Assembly (NCBI RefSeq): GCF_039794105.1
Contig: NZ_JBDIWA010000006.1
Coordinates: 1 to 64,000, forward strand
From: Kuenenia sp039794105
Lineage (GTDB): Bacteria; Planctomycetota; Brocadiia; Brocadiales; Brocadiaceae
Direction: 5' to 3'
Length of the DNA: 64,000 nucleotides
Shown here: piece after piece, positions 32,531 through 39,907 of the stretch
Numbering within the stretch: position 1 is the first letter of the stretch
Layout: every line of letters begins with the position of its first letter
The notes under the pieces: model-generated
Databases searched by the model: none
The model's input: only the letters and a program-made list of their open reading frames with translations
What the model was told of the DNA's origin: nothing
Translations under genes and position numbers: made by a program

Positions 32531-32658
32531 TATTTTCATGAGACTGATTCGGGTACAATTACAATCAATAGCATTCCCTTTGAAAATTTTGACAGTTTAA
32601 TAGTGAGCCGGAATGTTTTGTATTTGATAATGCTTCATATTCGTGTTAGATTCACCCT

Positions 32659-33681
32659 ATGAATAAAGTGTCTGTTTTAAATGCTCAAACTGATTATTTG
32701 TATAAATATCGATTTTTCCCTTTTGGCGAATATCTAAAACAAAAGTTTCCTTTCAAAGTGCATAAAATAGCGCTCCATGCGGGTTTTACCTGCCCCAATC
32801 GGGATGGGAGGTCCGGGGTGGGCGGATGTACGTATTGCGCAAATGAAAGTTTTAGTCCAAATGTAAGGAAACCTTCTTTATCGATAACGGAACAGATTAG
32901 AAAGGGGAAATCGTTTCAAAAACAAAGGTATGGCGCTGAAAAATTTATCGCCTACTTTCAATCGTTTACTAACACGTATGCTGATGTTCATACGCTAAAA
33001 GCATGCTATGAAGAGGCATTGTCAGACAGCGACGTCATTGGCCTTTCCATCGGTACCAGACCTGATTGCGTTAATGAGGACATTTTAAATCTTATTAATA
33101 GCTACACGGAAAAATATCATGTATGGATTGAATACGGGCTTCAATCCATACATGAAGAAACTTTGAAGCGCATTAACAGAGGGCACGATTATAAATCTTT
33201 TGTTGAAGCAATAAACCTTACAAAAAAAACTTGCATCAATATATGCGTTCATGTTATCTTGGGAATCCCCTTCGAGACTGGCGATGATATGATGAAGACC
33301 GCGGATGCGGTTGCGGATATGGGTATACAGGGGATCAAATTGCATCACCTGTATGTGGCAAAGAATACCGCATTGGCTGAAGAATATTTCAAAGGGAATG
33401 TGATAACCTTGGATATTCATGAGTATGTGCGGCTGGCTGCAGATTTTCTGGAACGTATACCTCCGGATGTTACGATACAAAGATTAGTAGGGGATACTCA
33501 TGGCAACTTCCTTATATCTCCCATATGGAAAGCCGGTAAGGCGAGCATCACAACAATGATTACACAGGAGTTGGAAAAAAGAGGTGCATATCAGGGGAGT
33601 CTTTGTGACGCTTCAACAATGATAAACAGTAGTCAAAAGCCAAATTTAAACGAATCAAGATTACATACCATAGGGTTTTAA
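32659..33681 (+). CDS. Radical SAM protein, TIGR01212 (YhcC) type
   Basis: A 340-residue radical SAM protein of the YhcC/TIGR01212 family. The cluster-binding segment is the long-spaced CPNRDGRSGVGGCTYC followed by ANESFSP. Downstream come SIGTRPDCVNE, the WIEYGLQSIHEETLKRINRGHD element and GIKLHHLYVAKNTALAEEY. The family is widespread but its reaction is not established. No signal or partner genes are evident. It is followed after one base by the tRNA-Gly gene, so the two may share a transcript. Confidence 0.9.
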   Translation: MNKVSVLNAQTDYLYKYRFFPFGEYLKQKFPFKVHKIALHAGFTCPNRDGRSGVGGCTYCANESFSPNVRKPSLSITEQIRKGKSFQKQRYGAEKFIAYFQSFTNTYADVHTLKACYEEALSDSDVIGLSIGTRPDCVNEDILNLINSYTEKYHVWIEYGLQSIHEETLKRINRGHDYKSFVEAINLTKKTCINICVHVILGIPFETGDDMMKTADAVADMGIQGIKLHHLYVAKNTALAEEYFKGNVITLDIHEYVRLAADFLERIPPDVTIQRLVGDTHGNFLISPIWKAGKASITTMITQELEKRGAYQGSLCDASTMINSSQKPNLNESRLHTIGF

Positions 33682-33682
33682 A

Positions 33683-33756
33683 GCGGGCGTAATTCAGTGG
33701 TAGAATACTAGCTTCCCAAGCTAGATATGTGGGTTCGATTCCCATCGCCCGCTCCA
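33683..33756 (+). tRNA. tRNA-Gly (anticodon CCC)
   Basis: A 74-base cloverleaf: acceptor GCGGGCG with CGCCCGC, anticodon stem CTAGC/GCTAG around loop TTCCCAA (anticodon CCC, reads GGG), T arm GTGGG-TTCGATT-CCCAT, and an encoded CCA end. It begins one base after the stop codon of the YhcC-type gene. Confidence 0.97.
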
Positions 33757-33939
33757 TTTCACAAAATACCATCGTAGTTTACCTGAACATTTGTATAATT
33801 CCCGATTAAATGAGATACACGCACTGTTTTAAATGTGTGATAGCAGGGGACGGGTTTTGCACATGTCCTGATCCTGAATAACAAAAAACAAACGTAACAC
33901 TTTAGTATTGAATTTTTGTTTTTTAAGAAATGGTGAAAT

Positions 33940-34704
33940 ATGGATGATACGTATTCAAAGGCGCCCTTGTCAGAAGTAATTATGGGGATTACTCTCAAAC
34001 AACCTGTTTTAGGGAAAAACGGGTTAATATATGAAATAATCAATGCTTTTAAAAATGATTATCCAGTCATTCGGTACGGGAATCCATTGGAAGATCTTGA
34101 AATGGTTGATTACAGTTTAGAGCCTAAAATTGATTATAATTATACAGGGCCGGTATTGTACCGGCTTAGCACCCTTGATACAAATTGGCTGGTACAATTG
34201 CAATTTAACAAAATATTCTTCAATTGGATTAAAAAAGATGAAGAAAGAGAGAAGAATTACCCTGGCTTTACCAGTATTTACAAGAGATATGCACAATTGG
34301 CAGCGTTTGTCCAAAATAACCTGCATTCAGAATTTCCTGTTAAGTTCTGTGAATTAACATACCAGGATAGAATATTTTGGCAGGAACATATTGCGGATCT
34401 TTCTGAGATAAACAAGATTATGAAAATAATATTGCCATCAATAAACGACAATGGCAGGGTATATTCTCCTAATAATATTTTTAGTAAATACACACTGCCT
34501 GTAGAAAAAATAGGTGGATATGCCATAGTCTCGATAAATACCGCTACAACAAAGGAAAATAAACAGGTGATAAGCTTTCAATGTACACTGAGAGGCGCAG
34601 TAAAAGATATGTTAATAGATGATTGGTATGAGGTTGCGCGTGAAATGCAGAACAAACTATTTAACGATTCTTTTAATGAAAAGTTTTTGGAATCGTTGAA
34701 ATGA
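33940..34704 (+). CDS. TIGR04255-like protein of unknown function
   Basis: A 254-residue protein that resembles the sporadically distributed TIGR04255 family. Features seen are the N-terminal YSKAPLSEVIMGI, the WLVQLQFNKIFFNWIK segment near 85-100, and a C-terminal ML-DDWYEVAREMQNKLFNDSF. No catalytic motif is visible. Family members appear in accessory regions of unrelated bacteria, sometimes near defence genes, but no function has been shown. The gene is preceded by a partial MITE end (33895-33910) and a tRNA, a position that fits insertion of an accessory gene beside a tRNA. Confidence 0.6.
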   Translation: MDDTYSKAPLSEVIMGITLKQPVLGKNGLIYEIINAFKNDYPVIRYGNPLEDLEMVDYSLEPKIDYNYTGPVLYRLSTLDTNWLVQLQFNKIFFNWIKKDEEREKNYPGFTSIYKRYAQLAAFVQNNLHSEFPVKFCELTYQDRIFWQEHIADLSEINKIMKIILPSINDNGRVYSPNNIFSKYTLPVEKIGGYAIVSINTATTKENKQVISFQCTLRGAVKDMLIDDWYEVAREMQNKLFNDSFNEKFLESLK

Positions 34705-34828
34705 TATAAGTAATAGTCATGCCGGAATACAATCATTTGGGCGAGTCCAACAGCATAAAATATGAGGTTTAAGTTTCAAGCCCCCATCCGCAGATAATCT
34801 CATACAATAATTACGGTAAGATGATACG

Positions 34829-35569
34829 ATGGAATGGAAAAGAATCTTTTTTGCCATTTTTATTCTTTCGGTAGCAGATGCTATTTTCTTCTCCGGTGTA
34901 TGCTGTTTTGCGAATGACGAATGGCATCTGAACGGTGATAATCCCGGATTAAGCGAAGAAGAAGAGATAGAGCTTGGCAGGAAAGTAGATGAATATTTAA
35001 GCCGTGAATGTCATTTTGTTACAGATGCAGAACTGAATAAAAAAATAAATGATATTACTCAATCAATCGTTGCAGTTTCAGAGAGAAAAACCCTTCCATA
35101 CTTTTGCAGTATAATACAATCCTATTCTATCAATGCTTTCTCTTCTTCTGGCGGGCATATCTATATTACAAACGGCTTATTACAATTAACAAAAACTGAA
35201 GATGAGTTGGCCTGTATTATAGGCCATGAAATTGCACATTCATCACTGAGGCATGCATCAAAATTTTACATGGAACTTAAGAATGTTTTCTCACTGCAAA
35301 ATAATGCTAATTGGGATGAAGTTGCAGCGTTATCGTTAGAAAACCATCTCAGGGAGTTTGAGGTAGAGGCGGATACAAAAGGGGTGTTCTATGCCTGTAA
35401 TGCAGGGTATGACCCTAATGGTCTGCCTGATTTTCTGGAAAGAAACCTTGATATTATTGTTGCTCATAATGGTTTGTCAGGCATTTTTGGCATGGGGTAT
35501 TATGCAGAAGTTGAGATGCGGGTATGCAAGTTAAGAGAATTCATCGCAACCTTAAAAGGCGACTGGTAA
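34829..35569 (+). CDS. M48-family metallopeptidase (BepA/LoiP/YcaL-like)
   Basis: A 246-residue exported zinc peptidase. Residues 1-28 form a signal peptide. The HExxH zinc motif is GHEIAHSSLRHA (about 131-137) and the third ligand is the Glu in LREFEVEADTKG (about 185-192). The segment YSINAFSSSGGHIYITNGLL precedes the active site, as in the BepA/LoiP-type M48 peptidases that degrade misfolded outer-membrane proteins. It ends one base before the pyrD start, so it is co-transcribed with pyrD and pyrK; a functional link to pyrimidine synthesis is not obvious. No TPR domain is attached, unlike BepA. Confidence 0.9.
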   Translation: MEWKRIFFAIFILSVADAIFFSGVCCFANDEWHLNGDNPGLSEEEEIELGRKVDEYLSRECHFVTDAELNKKINDITQSIVAVSERKTLPYFCSIIQSYSINAFSSSGGHIYITNGLLQLTKTEDELACIIGHEIAHSSLRHASKFYMELKNVFSLQNNANWDEVAALSLENHLREFEVEADTKGVFYACNAGYDPNGLPDFLERNLDIIVAHNGLSGIFGMGYYAEVEMRVCKLREFIATLKGDW

Positions 35570-35570
35570 A

Positions 35571-36491
35571 ATGACAGAGGTAACATTATCAATAAATTTG
35601 TGTAATATGCGATTGTCGAATCCAACGGTGCTGGCTTCGGGGATACTGGGGACCACAAAGGCATTGTTAAAACGAGTGGCAGAAAGTGGAGCCGGTGCGG
35701 TAACGATTAAATCTGTAAGCAAGGAATCAAGGGAAGGTCACCATAATCCAACGGTTATTACCTACGAGGCGGGAATGTTAAATGCCGTAGGATATTCGAA
35801 TCCTGGTGTTGAGGCCGCATGTATCGAATATTCGAACCTTAATGAAGTAGGCGTTCCTGTAATTGCCAGCATTATTGGAACCTGTACGGATGATTTCATT
35901 GCTGTTGCAGAGGGGCTGTCAGCATCCGGGTTTTCCGCTATTGAAATACCGCTTTCTTGTCCGCATACCCCTGGTTTTGGTCTTCTTTCAGGACAGGGAA
36001 CTCCTAAGGCTACCTACGAAATAACCTCTGCGGTGAGACGAAAAACAAATGTGCCTATATTTGTGAAAATATCACCAAATGTGCCTGAAATTACCTCAAT
36101 TGCAAAAGCAGCAGAGGATGCGGGGGCAAACGGCATTACTGCCGTTAATTCAATGGGTCCTGGAATGGTAATTAATATTGAATCAAAGAAACCTGTGTTA
36201 GGGTTTAGGGTCGGGGGCGTCACCGGTGATGCCTTGCGGCCAATTGCCGTGCGTTGTGTGTATGACGTTTACCAAGCGGTGAAAATTCCAATTATCGGAG
36301 TAGGGGGCATATCTACAGGAAGGCATGCGATAGAGATGATGATGGCAGGGGCTTCGGCTGTTGGCATTGGAACCGGCGTTTACACAAGAGGAATTAATGT
36401 TTTCAGCAAGGTGTGCGCTGAAATGAAGCAGTGGATGATTGAAAACGGGTATAACACTATTAATGATCTTGTAGGTATTGCCCATGATTGA
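35571..36491 (+). CDS. pyrD: Dihydroorotate dehydrogenase class 1B, catalytic subunit
   Basis: A 306-residue class 1B enzyme that oxidises dihydroorotate to orotate with FMN in pyrimidine synthesis. The catalytic base is the cysteine in LSCPHTPGFG (about 130); FMN contacts are in the N-terminal ASGILGTTK region, the AVNSMGPG segment and the C-terminal GVGGISTGRHAIEMMMAGASAVGIGTG. The enzyme works with the PyrK subunit encoded next to it, which carries electrons to NAD+. The pyrK start codon lies inside the last codons of this gene (8-base overlap). The family member is standard in length. Confidence 0.95.
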   Translation: MTEVTLSINLCNMRLSNPTVLASGILGTTKALLKRVAESGAGAVTIKSVSKESREGHHNPTVITYEAGMLNAVGYSNPGVEAACIEYSNLNEVGVPVIASIIGTCTDDFIAVAEGLSASGFSAIEIPLSCPHTPGFGLLSGQGTPKATYEITSAVRRKTNVPIFVKISPNVPEITSIAKAAEDAGANGITAVNSMGPGMVINIESKKPVLGFRVGGVTGDALRPIAVRCVYDVYQAVKIPIIGVGGISTGRHAIEMMMAGASAVGIGTGVYTRGINVFSKVCAEMKQWMIENGYNTINDLVGIAHD

Positions 36492-37251
36492 ACAGCCAAA
36501 AATGGTAAAAATATGTGATATCATAGATGAGACGCCAAACGTAAAAACGTTTTTCTTTGAGTATGCCGGACAGTATGAGCCGGGGCAGTTTATTATGGTT
36601 TGGATTCCGCTAAATGATGAGAAACCATTTACTATTTCCTATATTGATGGAAATGTTGCCGGGATAACTGTATTAAAAAGGGGCGAATTTACAAGAACCT
36701 TGCATACAAAAAAAAAGGGAGATCAGATAGGTATAAGGGGACCGTATGGCATGGGATATGGTTTTCCTGAAAACAATGCGGCTACGTGTATTGTAGGCGG
36801 TGGTATTGGAATGGCTTCTATTGCGTGTTTAGCGGATATGCAGAAAAATACGACAATCATTCAAGGGGCAAGGACTATGCCGGAATTGCTTTTTCAACAT
36901 CGTTTCAAAGATATGAAATTGTGTACAGATGATGGTTCTTTTGGTTACAGAGGAACAACGGTTGATTTGTTGAGAGAATTAACAGGGCAACATAATTATC
37001 AAAAGATATATGCATGCGGTCCTGAAAAAATGTTGTACAAGATATTTGAATTTTGCAATGAACGCCATATTGATTGTGAAGTATCAATTGAAAGATATAT
37101 TAAATGTGGGTTTGGCATTTGCGGCCAATGCGACTGTAGTGGGCAGCGCATATGTATTGACGGGCCTGTTTTTAACGCAAATGCATTAGGAAAGATGCCC
37201 GATTTTGGAAAAACTGCCATCACAAAATCGGGGAGAAGGGTTTCTTTGTGA
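36484..37251 (+). CDS. pyrK: Dihydroorotate dehydrogenase electron-transfer subunit
   Basis: A 255-residue PyrK flavoprotein started at ATG 36484 (a TTG at 36478 is possible but unneeded). It has an FAD domain (GQFIMVWIPLNDEKPFTIS), an NAD-binding domain (VGGGIGMASIACLAD) and the C-terminal [2Fe-2S] cluster region, with cysteines in KCGFGICGQCDC and GQRIC. It links PyrD to NAD+. Last gene of the M48-pyrD-pyrK operon. The iron-sulfur motif has the C-x4-C-x2-C-x-C spacing with the fourth ligand a few residues on, normal for the family. Confidence 0.94.
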   Translation: MIEQPKMVKICDIIDETPNVKTFFFEYAGQYEPGQFIMVWIPLNDEKPFTISYIDGNVAGITVLKRGEFTRTLHTKKKGDQIGIRGPYGMGYGFPENNAATCIVGGGIGMASIACLADMQKNTTIIQGARTMPELLFQHRFKDMKLCTDDGSFGYRGTTVDLLRELTGQHNYQKIYACGPEKMLYKIFEFCNERHIDCEVSIERYIKCGFGICGQCDCSGQRICIDGPVFNANALGKMPDFGKTAITKSGRRVSL

Positions 37252-37372
37252 ATCAGAGAAAGGAATTTCAGGCAACAGGATGAATTTTGTTGACATAAGA
37301 AAATAAATATTGTAGTTTTACTAACTATTCGTTTTCAGACAAGTTGTTCTTACAGTGATATTTAACCTGAGC

Positions 37373-37445
37373 GCCCCCATCGTCTAGAGGCCCAGGATGC
37401 CAGGTTCTCAGCCTGGAGACAGGGGTTCAAATCCCCTTGGGGGTA
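37373..37445 (+). tRNA. tRNA-Glu (anticodon CTC)
   Basis: A 73-base cloverleaf: acceptor GCCCCCA with TGGGGGT (a G1-T72 wobble), anticodon stem CCAGG/CCTGG around TTCTCAG (anticodon CTC, reads GAG), T arm AGGGG-TTCAAAT-CCCCT. The D arm GTCTAGAGGCCCAGGA is that of typical tRNA-Glu. CCA is not encoded. It is followed by an AAAGAGG...CCTCTTT hairpin at 37466-37502 that may end the transcript. Confidence 0.95.
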
Positions 37446-37465
37446 TATTAAGAAGTGAACCAACA

Positions 37466-37502
37466 AAGAGGTCTTTGATGATAAAGTTCAAAAGGCCTCT
37501 TT
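37466..37502 (+). terminator. Possible terminator hairpin after tRNA-Glu
   Basis: AAAGAGGTCTTT pairs imperfectly with AAAAGGCCTCTTT across a 12-base loop. It has no long T run, so its role as a terminator is only tentative. Confidence 0.4.
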
Positions 37503-37617
37503 ACAGTTACCTCTCCCGAATATTTCAAATCTACGATACGCGGCAAGCCTCTAACCCTCACGCCTAAAAATAGTAATCTTCAAAAGGTATTATTCATTTG
37601 GTTGATTTTATCATGTT

Positions 37618-39135
37618 ATGAATATCAATAAAAAAAGGTTAATTATACTATTTTCAATAAATGTATTCATAATAGTCCATATTCTGCTGTGGTATAAATA
37701 TGGATTTCAGAAGGTAGGAACCTTTAGCCTGAATGGTATTGTCACCCTTTTGGGTTTTGGTCTGCTGAATTCCGCCGCCGCTTTTTTTATTATTGTTGTA
37801 TTTATAACAGTGTTTTTTGGAAGGGTATTCTGTGGATGGGGATGCCACTTTGCTTTTTTCCAGGAATTTGCTTTACGGGTGCTTAATAAGTGTGGAATAA
37901 ATCCCTCAATTATCCATTCCAGAGCAAATATCATACAGTATGTATTTCTCCTGAAGACTATAACCGCCATTTTCGAATTCTGGTATATTTATGGCATGCC
38001 TCAGTTTCATATTAATATCAGTGATACGCAGGTTATGACGGCAGACCTCCCCCGAAGCCCTGCTATTATTGCATCCTTTCTCTTATTTGACGCCTTTCTC
38101 TTAATTTATCTTATGGGATCAAGGGCATTCTGCAGATACGTGTGTCCATGGGCTCCCCTTCTTGCACTATTTGAGAATATTAGTTTATGGCGAATAAGGA
38201 AAATCAGGGAATGTTCCGGATGTATGAATTGCACGAGAAATTGTATTATGGGAATAACGGTACACGAAGAGATTGCCAAACATAGCGCTGTTGTCAATGC
38301 AAATTGTATACGATGTCTTTCCTGTAAGGATGCATGTAAAAATGGGACGTTAGGGTACAAATCCGGCATGAGCGCCTTATCTTTGACCCGTAAGTTCAGA
38401 TGGTTGATTCCTGACTCGGGCAGTTATAATATATACGTTGAGTTGATTCTTGTTTTTTGTGGAATAATCACGGCATTTTACACACAAAAATATCTTGGCA
38501 GTTTCCAAACGTTGCTTGGCGCTGTATGGGGATTATGTATTGCTGTGATGATAATAAAAATAGTTGAGAAGAAGCGTATAACAATAGCAGAAATTATTCC
38601 GCAAAAGAGAAGTTTTCTGGTATTGAGTTTGATGCTATTGTTAACGTTTGTGTGGTGTTGGGGGACGATAACACCTCATGAAACACTCCTGTTAATGCGG
38701 GGCAATAGATTTATGGATATAATGGAATATGACAAGGCGATTTTAACATACAGAGATGCAATGAATGAATATCCATCAAATAAACAAATACGTACTGCGC
38801 TTGCTTTGGCATATAAAAACAACAGCAACTACAAAGAAGCAATAAATGAGTATAAGGCGCTTATTGCGGAAGACCCTGAAAATGCCGTTTTGCGAAATAA
38901 TATAGGTACTGTTTACTACCGGAAAGGAGAGTATGATGAAGCGATAAAAGAATATAAAAAGGCTATTCTGTTTGATGAGAATCTCACTGCTGCTTATGGA
39001 AATATTGGTTTAATATTTTTAGAGAAGGGAAATATTGAAGAGGCTGTTTCTTATTTGAAAAAAGTATTTGCGACAGAGGATGAAATGTATCAATATCTTT
39101 TAACTTATTATAGATCGAAAAAAGGTCAGATATAG
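37618..39135 (+). CDS. NapH/CcoG-like membrane polyferredoxin fused to TPR domain
   Basis: A 505-residue protein. Residues 1-190 hold four or five membrane segments with the redox-type cysteines RVFCGWGC and FCRYVCPWAP. Two cytoplasmic 4Fe-4S motifs follow: C199-x2-C202-x2-C205-x3-C209 (CSGCMNCTRNC) and CIRCLSCKDAC (about 231-241). Further membrane segments lie at 270-345, and residues about 370-500 form three or more TPR repeats (YNNSNYKEAINEYKALIAED, IGTVYYRKGEYDEAIKEY). The first part matches NapH/NosR/CcoG electron carriers; fusion to a TPR domain is uncommon. It probably passes electrons across the membrane and docks a partner with the TPRs. The partner is not in the window. Confidence 0.82.
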   Translation: MNINKKRLIILFSINVFIIVHILLWYKYGFQKVGTFSLNGIVTLLGFGLLNSAAAFFIIVVFITVFFGRVFCGWGCHFAFFQEFALRVLNKCGINPSIIHSRANIIQYVFLLKTITAIFEFWYIYGMPQFHINISDTQVMTADLPRSPAIIASFLLFDAFLLIYLMGSRAFCRYVCPWAPLLALFENISLWRIRKIRECSGCMNCTRNCIMGITVHEEIAKHSAVVNANCIRCLSCKDACKNGTLGYKSGMSALSLTRKFRWLIPDSGSYNIYVELILVFCGIITAFYTQKYLGSFQTLLGAVWGLCIAVMIIKIVEKKRITIAEIIPQKRSFLVLSLMLLLTFVWCWGTITPHETLLLMRGNRFMDIMEYDKAILTYRDAMNEYPSNKQIRTALALAYKNNSNYKEAINEYKALIAEDPENAVLRNNIGTVYYRKGEYDEAIKEYKKAILFDENLTAAYGNIGLIFLEKGNIEEAVSYLKKVFATEDEMYQYLLTYYRSKKGQI

Positions 39136-39145
39136 GAGGAGAATT

Positions 39146-39505
39146 ATGGCTGTTTATACGTGTGAAACGTGTGGTATGACGACAACGAACAAAGGGCATT
39201 TATGTAAACCTATCGAGATGCAAAGGGCGATAGCATGTTATTATTGCGGTACGTTAACCAGCGACCCGCGCCATGTGTGTGCGCCTAAACTTGTGACACT
39301 TAAATATGTATGTAATTCCTGCGGACGCATTGCCTCCAAACGGGATCAACTCTGTAACCCTGCGCCGTTAGCGAAAGAAAAGAAAAAAACAGGAACATCC
39401 TTGATAAAAAAAGCTGTAAAAGCAAAACCACAGCCAAAACCGAAAACAAAATCAAAGGCAACTGTAAAACCAACTGCAAAACCAAGTGCAAAAAAGAAGA
39501 AATAA
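39146..39505 (+). CDS. Zinc-ribbon protein with histone-H1-like basic tail
   Basis: A 119-residue protein with GGAGGAGAATT just before its ATG. Residues 5-70 carry three repeats of the type C-x2-C ... H/QLC: CETCG ... GHLC, CYYCG ... HVC, CNSCG ... QLC, so three small metal-binding ribbons are likely. Residues 77-119 are almost only K, P, A, T and S (KKAVKAKPQPKPKTKSKA). The tail would bind nucleic acid without sequence preference. It starts 10 bases after the polyferredoxin stop, so it may share that operon. The combination suggests a chromatin- or RNA-associated protein; no named family fits. Confidence 0.68.
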   Translation: MAVYTCETCGMTTTNKGHLCKPIEMQRAIACYYCGTLTSDPRHVCAPKLVTLKYVCNSCGRIASKRDQLCNPAPLAKEKKKTGTSLIKKAVKAKPQPKPKTKSKATVKPTAKPSAKKKK

Positions 39506-39907
39506 ATGTTACTATTTAGCGTAAACATTACCCGACTCCCAGCGGGTTCAGGTTTGCAACCGTTCGGCTGAATTCCAGATGAAGCCTGAACCCACGGATG
39601 TAGTTTCCCGCGCAATTAAGTTCCCTAACAGGAGTTTGGGAGCGAGCGCGAAAGTAACGTTAACCAAATAAGTTTTACTGAATAAGGAATTGCTGGTTTT
39701 AATCCTGACAGGGCCCGAAACCCTGTCAGGATACGGCATAGCTGAAAGTGATGGCTAATGCCGGGATATTTTACGGTATCTCCGCACTGAAGTGCGGAGT
39801 TAATGGATGTAAAACCTGTTCCTCAATAAATTTCCCCTTCTTCCTTCCACCAACTGCAACTATTACAACTTTTTGAGGAGTTACAAAACCCGTGTTCTTT
39901 TGAAGCG
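39506..39907. repeat. Gap with inverted GGTTCAGG element, CCTGACAGGG hairpin and CTCCGCACT hairpin
   Basis: 39546-39596 holds GGGTTCAGG...CCTGAACCC, an inverted relative of 55999-56052. 39598-39655 has the TAGTTTCCCGCG...AGGAGTTTGGGA word set also seen near 911-960. 39703-39732 holds ATCCTGACAGGG with its perfect inverse, and 39780-39799 is CTCCGCACT-GA-AGTGCGGAG. No gene is visible. The last hairpin could serve as a terminator for the converging genes. Confidence 0.65.

Noticed and set aside
33085..33480. 131-codon minus-strand frame inside the YhcC-type gene
   Set aside because: Shadow frame of the radical SAM gene; no ribosome site or family pattern.
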